The notes beneath the pieces are model-generated. The model worked only from the letters and a program-made list of their open reading frames with translations, searched no databases and was not told the origin of the DNA. From Emmonsiellopsis sp. PD_33 (Eukaryota; Ascomycota; Eurotiomycetes; Onygenales; Ajellomycetaceae), in assembly GCA_032988165.1 (NCBI GenBank), contig JANTQF010000432.1, positions 1 to 26,668 of the forward strand: a DNA stretch of 26,668 nt, read 5' to 3'. Position 1 is the stretch's first letter; every line of letters starts with the position of its first letter. Both the position numbers and the translations under genes were made by a program. Below, piece after piece: positions 9,062 through 19,929 of this stretch.

Positions 9062-12000
9062 TCACGACGTAAGAATTTGACGCATTACAGACAATGCGAT
9101 CTTAGTTCGCTCTTTCACGTCCGGGGCGCTATCGTCTTCTAGAGTCAAAAGCCGGTCCATTACTCCCAAAGACTTCAGTTTCATTGCGCGCTCGCGACAG
9201 CCCATCTGATCGCTTCGGTCTTCTGTGAGTGTTAGGTTGATCACCACCCATAGACAGTTCGATCGCACCTGCCAGTGGGAGTGATTGAACAAAGGTACCA
9301 TGAGTTTTAGTAGGTCTGGATGCAGAATCAATAGCTGTCGTTGGCGGGGTAAGCCAGCGGCAAGATGGATCAAGATATAGGTGACCGCACAGGCAATTTC
9401 AGTCGGAACCGGAAGAGTCTTTGCATGAATAGATTCTTTCCGACTGTAGGTCGAGAGAGTTTTCGGACGTAACTTGTCCGCAAGGATGTTGAAAAGATCG
9501 CTTTGACCAAACTCTTGAAACAAATAGTCGATCATTTCCGGCGCCCCTTCACCACATATGAGATTTCGGATCAAATCAAGTGCTTGCTCCTGCACCCCAA
9601 GGTCTTCTCGCCGGGCCTGTTTCGTTTGGTCAAGGTCTCCGCTAACAGCTAGCTTCCGCTGCCTGGAATTGTCCGCGAGATATATATCCAGAGCTGTTTT
9701 TGGAGGCATGGCCGTATCGGTCATCTGGTGATCCTCCTCCTGTATCTGAGTTTCGCCTTCACTATTATCCATCGGGTTAAGGATGTCGACCCGTTCCCCG
9801 GCCGAGTTCGGTGTCCTCATCCCAATAGAAACCGCCCCACCCATGTCATCTTCAACCTTTCGCTGGGCCGAGATATCACTGAGGTCCCGAGAGATGACTT
9901 GCTTTAGCCAGCCTGGCCCAAGTTCCTCGACAATTTTTATTTTAACATCATTGGTGGTGCTTAAAGAGACATGCTTCAATGCCCAGAGCGATTCTAGTCG
10001 CAATCTTGTGTTCGATGAATGTGAATGTTCACAGAGTGTAGGTATCATGTTGGCAGCGATGAGTTCCTTGATCGGCAAACCGTTAGCTTGTTAAGCAAGA
10101 AAAAGGAAAGAGAGAGAACCAAGTGAATTTTAAGAATTTGCATACATCTCTCATGGGACTGAAATCCATTGTCAGGTTGATCAAAACCGAGGTTGCGGCA
10201 ATCTGTACATCAATATTCTGGAGCTTTACTAATGTATATATAGGTTTGGCCACTCCAGCGTCGATCAAATTTGTCCTTAAGGCGCTTACTGATCGGGTCA
10301 GGGACCTCGCGGCTGCGCAGGCCGCTAGCAGCGTTGGGATTGGATTTCCATCGAGGGCGTCTGGCGACTTTGGGTCACATGGCTTCAATGAGTCCATAAT
10401 ATAAGTAACCACGCCATTCTCACAGACCGATTTTCGATATTCCTCTTTGAATAACACGAGTGACGAGATGGCTTTAAGAATTGCCTCACGATATTTCATC
10501 TTGTGCGTCACCAAAGGGGAGGAACCTGGAGGCCCAAGGCATAGTTCTGGCTGGACGGTAGTCGATGTTGCGCTGGATGAGCTTTCTGGTTTCCACATGG
10601 GTTTTGCGTTATCTGGAATCGCATTAAATGTCTCTTTGAGCATCTGGGCGAGTTTTTTTATGGCACCTCCTTCCACCGCATAGCTCTGAAGCTCATGGCT
10701 ATCCATAACCAACGAAGCGAGAATGGCGGGAGCTTCTTCCTTGATCCGCAAAGTTGTCGAGATCAGCCCGTCTTCGTGCACGTCGATATCTTCTGAAGTT
10801 TCGTAGTCTTTCTCAAATGTACGAATAAGAAGCGGTATTAGCAAATAACCAAACATCGGCACACGACGCTTATTTGCTAATCCTAACCGGAAAAGGATTG
10901 TAGCTAGTCTAGCAGCAACGAGGCGGGTTAGACTAGACTCTGTTCGAATGACGGAAAACAGCCATGATATGACGGCACTTTCGTCTTCGTCTGTCGTGTT
11001 TGATTCAGTAAAGGAAAGGGGTGGGCTGAAAAATTGTCCTTGTCTTCCATATGAAGCATGAGAACCGAGAGGAGGGAAGTTCGTCGAACTTTTGGTCTGT
11101 GGGGCGGGCACAGCAGGCAGGATTGCATCTATTGGATTGGTGGTACTTTGGGGAGGAACTGCGTATCCAGAAAAGTACGTTGAACCCCACGGCGTTTTTT
11201 TTATGTCGCTAGGCGAGAAATCAGGTACCTGTTTTGGAAATACAGTTACCATTGCTGGAGATGTTAGAAAGTGTTCCGCGCGAGTTTTTGAGTTTTCGAT
11301 AATTACGGCAATAGCGCGGAGAATAGGAGCTAATCGTGCACTGGGCGGAGCGGCAGGAGGCAGGGACTTCAAGGCACCCGGGTCCATTGTATGATTTTCG
11401 GCGCCAGGCAAAACGAATCCCTGTGCCACCACAAAGGTAGAGAGCTTCAATGCCAGAGCATCTAGAACTCCAGATTCCGCTAGTGCAATTTTATGGGTCT
11501 CTTCTGAACAGGTCTTGGCTATCAGATTTGCAACAAGAGCGACGGGTAGCTGCCGGGTGGATGAGGAGGTGACCGAGTCGATTATTATCCTACGAAGGGT
11601 TTCGATGTGATTTCCAGAGAACAGGAGGTAGGCTAGCTGCTTTGTATGCGACTGCTGGGGAAATAATGGAAGCCTATCCGCGATTGTATTAAGGGTCTCG
11701 AGTATCGCAAGTACCACCGATTGCGGGCAGTCCGTCGAGGAGAATATAGCAAGCAGCAGGGGAAGGAGGCCGCCTGCGACGATGGGAGATATAAACGATG
11801 GACCGCCTAAAGCACACAAGAATTCAAGTTACTAGAGCTTCACAAGATACAAGACAAAATGGCTACGTACCTTGAGCCAGGCTGCCCGTTATGAGAATTG
11901 CCTGGAGGGACACTTCATCTTCCTCTGTCCTGCTATTCCTCCGTGCAGATGGATATTTCGCCTTCCCATTAAGGCCCCTCGCTGCAATGGCCTTTCCGGT

Positions 12001-12183
12001 TCCCCGACGCCCGGACAAAATATGTGCCAATAGCGGTACGATGCCATATCCAACCCAAGCTTCCTTCCTCTGGTCGTGGCCTATAATGTCATTTTTCAAT
12101 TGTCGCAGAGCCGCTATCCGCGAGGCGGCTGACTCTGGGTCTCGGATATCTGAAATTATCTGTGGCGGCGCAGCTCTCGTCAT
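9062..12183 (-). CDS. VID28: Armadillo-repeat protein, ARMC8/Vid28 (Gid5)-like GID/CTLH ligase scaffold
   Basis: Vid28/Gid5 (ARMC8 in animals) is the armadillo scaffold linking substrate receptor to catalytic core in the GID/CTLH ubiquitin ligase, which in yeast degrades gluconeogenic enzymes. I read three exons: 12183-11871, 11806-10146 and 10066-9062, giving 992 residues with all phases kept. The exon 2-3 intron has donor GTATGC, a GCTAAC branch and an ATCAAG acceptor. The N-terminus (residues 1-105) carries the RIAALRQLKNDIIGH and VPLLAHIL helices expected at the start of the family. Exon 2 has repeated hydrophobic helices (GGLLPLLLAIF, VVLAILETLNTIA), with a disordered Ser/Pro-rich insertion around residues 290-385. 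The C-terminal arm includes RLRLESLWALKHVSL, HWQVRSNCLWVVINL and LGVMDRLL, the best match to ARMC8. It is longer than animal ARMC8 (about 670 residues), mainly because of insertions. Confidence 0.8.
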
Positions 12184-12726
12184 GACGAAATATAAATGTA
12201 TACCCCGAGCGGAGTTGCGCCTGCAACCCCGTATGGAAAGCTGGAGAGGGGGCGAGGGAAGCTTGGGGCGAAGTTTACGGCAGCAGCAGAGTATCTGGAG
12301 CCATTCACGGGATTAGCTTAGGGGATTGTTTTGCAAACCAAGGAGCCAACAGGCCAACAACTGCAATCTGCTATTAGTGACTTGCTGGCAGGAAGGTGAA
12401 CTGACCAGAACTCGGACGGCCGTCGACTTGGGATGTTTACGCTGGGGGAGGATATAGTTGGTGGGTGGGATGTGAGCGACAAGGAGCTAAAGTTAGGAGC
12501 CACGCGGCTGGGTCAATTGCAAGCCAGGGAATTGAGGCGCCGGAGACGTCTGGCGGTTGCGACGGCGGGAAGATGGCGGGCAGATGGAGCAGAGGCGGAG
12601 GATGGACTTGGATGGACTTTGATGCATCTTGGGAAACTATGACATGATGGAGGCCGCTGACTAAGACTGCTGACTAAGGGCTGAGTCACTTTACGGGTCA
12701 TGTGACATGTCGTATTATTACCCCGT
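12184..12726. other. Left half of the divergent intergenic region
   Basis: There is no supported gene. This is the promoter side of the armadillo gene and, before the transposon insertion, the distal part of the shared upstream region with the Pho80-type cyclin gene. It is GC-rich to about 12600, then carries a bZIP-site cluster and the inverted motif CATGTGACATG around 12699-12709. Confidence 0.55.
12658..12688. promoter_or_regulatory. Cluster of three bZIP-type sites (two TGACTAA, one TGAGTCA)
   Basis: TGACTAA occurs at 12658-12664 and 12671-12677, within a repeated GCTGACTAAG, and TGAGTCA at 12682-12688. TGACTAA is a known Yap1/AP-1-type variant, and TGAGTCA is the Gcn4/CpcA and AP-1 consensus. 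Three such sites in 31 bp is unlikely by chance. They lie 470-530 bp upstream of the armadillo gene and about 40 bp from the transposon edge. Confidence 0.5.
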
Positions 12727-12731
12727 ATTAT
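12727..12731. repeat. Target-site duplication of element 1, left copy (ATTAT)
   Basis: ATTAT immediately precedes the 5' LTR TG and is repeated at 23464-23468 immediately after the CA end of the 3' LTR. Five base pairs is the usual Ty1/copia integrase stagger. Confidence 0.9.
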
Positions 12732-12841
12732 TGTTGGCTGTAGGCCGCCCTAGTCCCAAAGTAGCTTAGCACATAGAGAGATCACATGTTAGATAGATTC
12801 TCACCTCTGAGATTAATATGAGAGTCTTCAACCTTCCCACA
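12732..12841 (+). repeat. 5' LTR of element 1 (110 bp)
   Basis: It starts TGTTGGCTG and ends CTTCCCACA. It differs from the reassembled 3' LTR at five positions, all transitions. One of these is the only CpG in the element (12746-12747), which reads CA in the 3' LTR. Confidence 0.93.
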
Positions 12842-12854
12842 GGTTATAACCCAG
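12842..12854 (+). other. Putative primer-binding site of element 1
   Basis: GGTTATAACCCAG directly abuts the LTR end. Element 2 has GGTTATAGCCTGG at the same place. The GGTTAT start resembles the copia-type site paired to an internal (half-molecule) segment of initiator Met tRNA rather than a tRNA 3' CCA end. The tRNA is not identified here. Confidence 0.5.
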
Positions 12855-13016
12855 TATAGCAATTTTTTAATAAAAGTGCTGTTTTTAATGTCTTGAGAGG
12901 TTCAAACCATTCTACAGATAGTACTACTGTATATAGTGCAGGAAATTCATTTGATTTCACATTATATTATAATTTGCCTATTTATTTTAATATTCAAAAT
13001 CAAAACATTCTATTTT

Positions 13017-13124
13017 TGTTGAGATAGTCATTCTCAACACATTTTTTCATTTAATTAATTCAATTAACCCTATACTGTGATAAGTAGTAGCTATAACCTT
13101 CAAATATTACTCTTAGAGAGTAAT
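13017..13124 (+). other. Two perfect hairpins in the element 1 leader
   Basis: TGTTGAGA (13017-13024) pairs with TCTCAACA (13032-13039) around a 7-nt loop. ATTACTCT (13106-13113) pairs with AGAGTAAT (13117-13124) around a 3-nt loop. Both lie in the untranslated leader between the primer site and gag, where retroelements often keep packaging or dimerisation structures. Confidence 0.4.
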
Positions 13125-13184
13125 CTCTGTGTCATCAAGCTTTTCTAGTCCATATTACTCTAATCTACTAAAGGAAAAGAAAAA

Positions 13185-14543
13185 ATGCCTGCCCATCAGA
13201 AAGATGATAATAACCTCTATGAGAATATAAAGAACTTATTAAAACTAACTAATATAAATGAAATTAAGGATGTTTTACAGCACAAATAATTGAGTCACCC
13301 AAGTAAATGCACATCTGACAGTGGGATTAAATATCATCCTATTAATACCTCTATATTTAAACAGTTAATTCTTAATCAAGTTAAATTGAATTGAGAGTGC
13401 AAATACTTAATAGCCTAAGATTAAAATTGCTCTGCTGCTTGAGAACATTCTATTCTCTATAATAATCCTAAATTTTAATATCTATCTATCATGTTGAGTC
13501 TCAGTGAGTTCAACAATGTTGATGGAGATTCAGATAAACTAGTTATAATAATATAAAATGCTATGATAGTAATAATGTAGACTCTTTTGAATGCTAGTTG
13601 TCAGTTTATCCCCTTGCCTGTTATAGATAGTATAAAGGAGGAACTTCATAAATTTCAAAAGGAAATTAAATTTACCCTTAAGATTAAATCTGTTACCATG
13701 TTTAATGAATCTAACTACAAAAATTAAAGAGTTGAAATCTTGAATGACACTGAGGTAATTAGTGGATTAAATATCTTATTGAAAAATCAATGTCAACCCC
13801 CATTAGGATTTAGCTATTTGGATAGAGATAAGTAGCATGCATATTTAAAGGTATTATATTATCATATATTGTCAAGTCTTATTGAAAATATCTATATAAT
13901 GATTAGTAGTCTGAAGGCTGATGATACTACAATCTTATGAGAAAAAATCAACATTAAATATATTATATCTCTAGTGGAAGAATGTATAAACATTATTAAA
14001 AAATTAACCTATCTTAAAATTAAGGACACTAAATATCTTGCCTATCAGCACTATTTTTACTACCTCATTACTCATCACCATAAATTGTATGATAATTCAG
14101 AGGATATTTATCATAATATTTTCCTTTTAGAACTGAAGAAGTTCCAGAAAGTTTTCATTAAGACTTATCTTAATAAGTTTTTTTTCATGGGTTAGGATGC
14201 AATCATCAACATTAATATTAATAATCTTATGAAGTAGTTAATGAACTATTCTAGTAAAAACTTAAAACTAAAAAATTTAAATAATCTCAGTGTAAATTCT
14301 GCAAAGTCAAATTCTAATTCAAACTCTAATTCTCATGTAAATAAGACCTATAACCACTGCAGTAAGAAGGATTACATCAAGGCAGGATGCTTTAAACTTC
14401 ATCTAGAGAAGAGAGAGGAATTTAAAAAGGTTATGAAAGCTAAATGTGAGAAATTCAAGATAAAGAATAAGGCCAAGAAGGATGGTAAGAACTCTGATGA
14501 TTTAAAGAAGAAAGATGAGAGGAAGAATCTTATAAATAGCTAA
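13185..14543 (+). pseudogene. Element 1 gag remnant with zinc knuckle
   Basis: It opens at ATG 13185 and is broken by many stops. The piece at about 13974-14195 aligns by eye with the Gag (UBN2-type) region of element 2: both share FLLELKKFQKVF or FLLGLKDFQKVF. The basic segment 14241-14543 contains NHCSKKDYIKAGC, a CCHC zinc knuckle whose first Cys reads Tyr, followed by a Lys-rich tail. Gag would form the particle and bind RNA. As it stands it cannot be translated through. Confidence 0.8.
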
Positions 14544-14639
14544 TTTAACTCTATAAATATTATAATATCATATGAGAGATATAATGAATCCTATTCTACT
14601 TCCATCACAAATAGTACTATCTCTTAACCTTGATATCTT

Positions 14640-16250
14640 AATATGTGTGCCAGCTTTAATATAATAAATAAATGTCAGTTTTTTTTGCACATCTACATGT
14701 TTAATGGTAATCTCACAATTGATTCTGCTACAAATAATAAAGAATGTGTTAAGGAAATTAAAAGTATCATTTTAGATATGAATAGTAGTGATGTCACTAT
14801 CAAGAATATTCATTATATTCTGAAACTAACTATTAACCTCCTCTCATTTATCATATTAGAAGATTAGAGCTTCAGATTTGAACTCTCTACCTCTACACCT
14901 TCATTCTTTATTTATAGAGTGCTAAATGGTATTATTTTTCATGCAGTTTGAACTTCTGAGCAGGGAAATGTCTATAAGGTAGTAGAATGTGACTCTGAGG
15001 AAGATGTCAATTACTCATATAAAGTAATATTATATATAGCAAAAATGTATGAATATATTAATCTGAAATTCAGACTTGCTACAGCCATTATGAACTTAAA
15101 TAATATAATATTAGATAGTCTAACTTCTGTGAATGATGAAGTCTCATCTATCATTAAGTTTTTAATAGAATAATATAGTGATCTAGGTCACATTCATATT
15201 AGTATCATTATTATGATGTCTAAGAATTCTAAGTCTGACATTTAAATCTTCAGTCTAAAAACTCAGTTTTTTTATAAAGAGTGCATTGAGGTTAGCATGA
15301 CATGCTATTTTTCTCAGATCTCTATACCATATTTACTATGTATCATTAAGAAGATTCATATTGACCTTGCAGGAGAAGGTAAGACCCTAGATGAAATAAT
15401 GGATTATCCCCTAGAATCTTATTAAGAAATAAAATATTAGATGTTAATAATAAATGACACTACTTACTACTATTAGATCTATTTTCTCAAGTCAAAGAAT
15501 GAAGCTGTCAATTACTTTGAGCTGTGAAGAAAATTTATAAATAACCTTAATTATAGTGCTTCTATTTTCATTTAAATGGATATTAATGGTGTTTTTTGGT
15601 TCACATGCATGCAGAAAATAATAACTAAAAATAGAATTTAATGGGAATTAACTATGCCTTAATTCCCACATCAAGATAGTGTATCTAAATGTAGAATCCA
15701 AACTCTCATGAGACATATTTATGCTACTTTTTTTAAGAGTAGTTTGTTTAAGAAGTTTTAAGCTAATATCATGCAGACTGTGATTATAATTATAAATAAT
15801 ATACTTATATCTATAGTTCTATACAATTTGAAATTCTAGTCTCAAAAGAAAGATGATTTAGTCACTTCTAGCTCTTATATAATTTCATGATGCATTCTGA
15901 TGGACATAGCACTACAAGTTCAGTATTTTTGAAAGATAGAATGTAAGGTTTTTATCTACCTACATGATTCATAGAAGCTAGAGGATAAGCTTTTCCCTCA
16001 TACTTGAGTTTATAAGCTCATTAGATATAATGAAATGTCCATATATTATCTTTAAGATCCTGAGTTAGATAAAATCCTTATTATTAGTAATGTTTATTTT
16101 GTAGAGGAAGAAAATACTTCTAAACATGTCAAAGCTCTGAAAACTGATGCTCTTATCTCTAAGACTGATAATCATATGTATATAGTTAAAAATGATCTTA
16201 TAACTTCTGAAATTAGTCTGCAGACTGAGTAGATTTAACCTATAGAAGCT
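14640..16250 (+). pseudogene. Element 1 protease and integrase remnant
   Basis: At 14643-14867 the frame retains the protease fold signature: GNLTIDSAT, then IHYILKLTINLLS, the copia equivalent of the second protease strand. The active-site D-(T/S)-G is degraded. From about 15180, GHIHISIIIMMSK is the pre-integrase zinc-binding segment, and IHIDLAGEGKTL near 15356 marks the first integrase catalytic Asp. Near 15670 the segment PHQDSVSK corresponds to the third catalytic region. Numerous in-frame stops include TGA where element 2 reads AGA, consistent with loss of a CGA Arg codon. Confidence 0.8.
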
Positions 16251-16299
16251 TTTATAACTTATATCTTATCTCTTACTAGTAATGTTCTGAAATTATATA

Positions 16300-17900
16300 A
16301 AAATGCTATATCACAACTAGATAGAGAATATTAAAAGAAATCAATACAGTGTGAGATATCTGATTTAGAACATCAGAATATCTAGCATCTCATTTCTCAT
16401 TCTAATATGTCTGTTGAAGATTTTATTGCATCAGACTGTTAAATATTTATTGAGAAAGATTATTCTAAAGATCTAAATGTAAATCTAAATGAGATTCTAT
16501 GAAAATCTTATTAAGTAGTTTATAGTAATTAGCTTGAGAAGAATAGTAGGGAGGAGATCTATACTCTTATAGTTGCAGATACTACAAACCACTTGATATT
16601 TATAATAGCTATGAAATGCAGTTAGACTCTTTATTAGATAAATATAGTTATAGTATATCTATATGACTGTCTGAATAAAATGATTTATATGTATTAATTT
16701 ACTGGATTTAAATCTAGTACTCAAGAAGTACTCATCTGCACAGTTAAGGATAGTCTATATGAACTGAACCCTGCTGTGAAGATTTGATATAACTATTTAA
16801 TAACCTATCTCATTAAAATAGAATTTAAAGTTAATTCCTATAACCCTATACTTTGAATTCATGCAATGAAGCCACATCTCTACATTACAATTTATATGGA
16901 TGATTTGAATATTATATTGAAATAATCTAAGAAAGCAGATTGAATAGTAGTAGCTCTCACAGAAAAGTTTAAGATTAAAGATTTGAAAGAATCTAAGAAA
17001 TATCTTAACATGAAGGTCTATTACTCATCTGAGAGTATAAAATTAATGCATTAATAATATATTAAGTGTCTGGTAGAGGATTTCTACCTAGATGATACTA
17101 TCCTAGTTAGTATACTCATTAAGGAGTCTTTTTGTATAGATGATGTTCTCATGTCAGATAGTGAAGCTGGATTTATAAAATAATAATATTAGTATAAAGT
17201 TAGATATCTTCAGTATCTAGCTATTAAATCTTAGTCTAATATTATGTGAGTAATATCTCTTCTTAATCAGTGTAGTATAAAGTTTACCCTGAAGTTCTGA
17301 AAAGCTTTATTACATGTTATTTACTATCTCAAGGGATCTATGGATTTTGAACTGTTCTATAAATATAATAATGCAGTTAATAGCTTGAAAATTAAATTCT
17401 CAGATATCAACTATCTATCTATTAGATATACTGATTCAGACTGGGTAAATATTATAAATGAAGATTGAAAATTAATGTCTAATTACATCTTCATACTTAT
17501 AGGTATATCTATATTGTAATAATCTATTAAATAGCCCTGCATTTCTCTTTCATTAAATGAGGCTGAATATATAGCTCTCAATGAGATCATTCATAAAGCT
17601 TTCTAAATCTATAATTTTATAATGGAACTCAATTGGATCCCTGCATCTCCTATACTAATTTATGTAGATAATAAAGGTACTATTAATCTTACTTAAGTAA
17701 CTACTATAACTGTTAGGAGCAAGCATATTAACATGCATTTTCATTACTCTTATTCTCAGTTGAAAAATAAGGTTATATTGATGGAATGGATTCCTACTGT
17801 GGATATGGCTACAGATGGACTTATAAAGTTATTAGAAACTATTAAGTTTGTATGTTTCTTAGTTTTACTAGGGTTTTCTAGTGAGAAAGATAGGAAATAG
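16300..17900 (+). pseudogene. Element 1 reverse transcriptase and RNase H remnant
   Basis: The palm motif YMDDLNI (codons 16893-16913) is intact, embedded in KPHLYITIYMDDLNI. Downstream, YTDSDWVN (about 17427) marks the start of RNase H, and YVDNKGTINLT (about 17661) with SKHINMHFHY its middle. The C-terminal D-x-LTKPL-type end has decayed to TDGLIKLL. The order RT then RNase H at the 3' end, after integrase, is diagnostic of Ty1/copia. Stops are frequent throughout. Confidence 0.85.
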
Positions 17901-17986
17901 TAATTTGATTATATATCTAAGGTTTTCTATGTCAAATAGTAGCATAGTTTTTATGTGAGATCTACATTTTTTGCACAGCTACATTT

Positions 17987-17995
17987 GAGGAGGGG
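17987..17995 (+). other. Polypurine tract of element 1
   Basis: GAGGAGGGG ends at the base before the 3' LTR TG, the expected place for plus-strand priming. Confidence 0.8.
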
Positions 17996-18065
17996 TGTTG
18001 GCTGTAGGCCACCCTAGTTCTGAAGTAGCTTAGCATATAGAGAGATCACATGTTAGATAGATTCT
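17996..18065 (+). repeat. 3' LTR of element 1, first 70 bp (split by element 2)
   Basis: It matches 12732-12801 of the 5' LTR with five transitions, then stops at ATTCT where element 2 begins. The remaining 40 bp resume at 23424. Confidence 0.93.
18061..18065. repeat. Target-site duplication of element 2, left copy (ATTCT)
   Basis: ATTCT is repeated at 23419-23423 directly after the end of element 2. Removing element 2 with one copy rebuilds a 110-bp LTR exactly. Confidence 0.93.
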
Positions 18066-18180
18066 TATTAGCAGCTATAGGCCTCTGATCTCCTGATCAG
18101 GCTTAGTGTGATTATGTGATTACATAATAAATAGATTCTCTTACTAGTATAGTAATCAGAGACTCTTTAACCTTCCCACA
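18066..18180 (+). repeat. 5' LTR of element 2 (115 bp)
   Basis: It starts TATTAGCAG and ends CTTCCCACA. It differs from the 3' LTR at 17 positions, all transitions, and in 15 of them the 5' copy carries the A or T. Its last 13 bases match the end of the element 1 LTR except for one C-to-T change. Confidence 0.93.
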
Positions 18181-18193
18181 GGTTATAGCCTGG
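18181..18193 (+). other. Putative primer-binding site of element 2
   Basis: GGTTATAGCCTGG starts at the first base after the LTR, at the same place and with nearly the same sequence as in element 1. Confidence 0.5.
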
Positions 18194-18281
18194 TTAGTAC
18201 ATTTTTTAATTAAAAACACTGTATTAAAGACTGAAAGGTTCACCTGGATTGAATATCACATATATTTTATAGTGAGATATT

Positions 18282-18422
18282 TAATTGCCCAAAATTGGGC
18301 CTGTATACTAGATAGTTTGAGCTAGAAAATCCTAAGTTTATACTTAGGTAGATGTCATAGTCACTGACTGCCATACACCTTAAATGAAGAATAATAATAA
18401 TAATAATTAATTGCCCAAAATT
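18282..18422 (+). repeat. Leader of element 2: 15-bp direct repeat flanking a perfect hairpin
   Basis: TAATTGCCCAAAATT occurs at 18282-18296 and again at 18408-18422. Between them CCTAAGT (18331-18337) and ACTTAGG (18342-18348) form a perfect 7-bp stem with a TTAT loop, and an AAT microsatellite precedes the second repeat. The first repeat also forms GCCCAA/TTGGGC. Confidence 0.6.
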
Positions 18423-18569
18423 CACACATCTTTATGATATTTAAGGTAGATTTTGAAGATTTTCAGCATGCAAAAACTTTTTCAGAGGCAAATCAGCAGA
18501 TTTTTTAAATTTTGACAGACAGCTGCACCACTCACAGCCAGATCCCAAGATCATACAATATCAAATAGG

Positions 18570-19840
18570 ATGTCTGGTAAGATGCCTCTCACCTCTGAGT
18601 CTACAGTAGATACTACTAGTACTCATCATATTACTCACTTAATGACAAATTATAGGACTACAGGCTCTTTACAGTTCATAAATCCTAATTATCAGGCTTT
18701 CAAGCCCACCTTGCCCAGCCTCCCTAAGAATAAGAATGAGGAGATAGATTACTTCTTACAGCCTAATAAGGTGCTCAGCATCTCACACAACTCAGATACT
18801 ACCATCATTATAACACAGGAAGTACTCACCCAGATGATAGAGCAGCTATTCACCTCCATAAGATTTATTCAATAAAAAGAGATAGAGTAGATAGTAGCTG
18901 AGATCTATCATCAATCATCAGCAACAACTATCTTCTATAATTCCTATAAAGACAAGCTTCATGAGTATCAGAAGGAACTTTAACAGGTAATTGAGACTAA
19001 AGATATCATCATCTTTAATGGCACAAACTACAATTCATGGCACATGGGGATTCTAACAGACACTAAGGCAATTAGTGCAAAAGATATCATTCTTAGGAAT
19101 AAGCACACCTCAACTTCTACAAGCCATCACAAGTAGGCCAAGTAGTTAGCATATTTATAGATATTATATCACCACATTCTCACTAGTCTGCAAGGTAATA
19201 TTCAGGCCATTCTTAGAGAATTAGAACCCAATCTGGCTATAGATATATGGGAGAAAATTAACACAGAGTACATAATCTCTCTAGCAGAGAAGTATATGAT
19301 GATTATCAAGGAATTAATGACTCTTCAAGTTAAAAACATCAACTATATGTCCTATCTCAGACATTTTCACTATCTAGTCACATGACATAAAGATCTTACA
19401 GTTAGAGTGAGAGACATTTATCATGACATCTTCCTCTTGGGACTCAAAGATTTCCAGAAGGTATTTATGAAGACTCAGTTGGATAAGTTCTTTTCCACTG
19501 GTTAAGGTTAAATCTCAAATATTAATATCAATAAACTTAGCAAGTAATTATCAAATCATTGCAACAAGAAAATAGTGGCTCTAGCCTCATAGAATTCATT
19601 AGTAAATTCTGCAGCCACTACCCTTCCTACCTTCAGTATGAAGCCTGCTAAGGGTAAATGTGGTCATTGCAAGATGCCTGAGCACAGTAAGGATAAATAC
19701 TAGACCTTACACCTCAACTTGAAGTCTAATTGGGTGAAAGCTGAGGATGCAAAAAAGGCAAAAGATAAGAATAAGGGTAAGGGTAATAAATCTGGTAATT
19801 CTAGGAAGAAAGAGAATAATAAGGATTTAATATCAAATTA
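18570..19840 (+). pseudogene. Element 2 gag remnant with zinc knuckle
   Basis: Starts at ATG 18570 (MSGKMPLTSEST) with 101 open codons before TAA. The same frame then reads on with scattered stops: YNSWHMGILTDTKAI (the Gag core entry), IIKELMTLQVKNI, and FLLGLKDFQKVFMKT. Near 19659 CGHCKMPEHSKDKY is a CCHC knuckle in which the last Cys reads Tyr and the next codon is TAG where Trp would be expected. Both changes fit C-to-T on the minus strand. A Lys/Asn-rich tail follows. Confidence 0.85.
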
Positions 19841-19929
19841 ACCTTCTATAAACACTGTAATGATTCACATAGAGTAGGGTGAGGCATTTTTGATTACATC
19901 TATCATGGATGACTCCTTATAATTCTAAT

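Noticed and set aside
18077..18090. Similarity of ATAGGCCTCT in the element 2 LTR to the left-edge 18-bp repeat unit
   Set aside because: Only about ten shared bases with no extension on either side, so coincidence is the simplest explanation.
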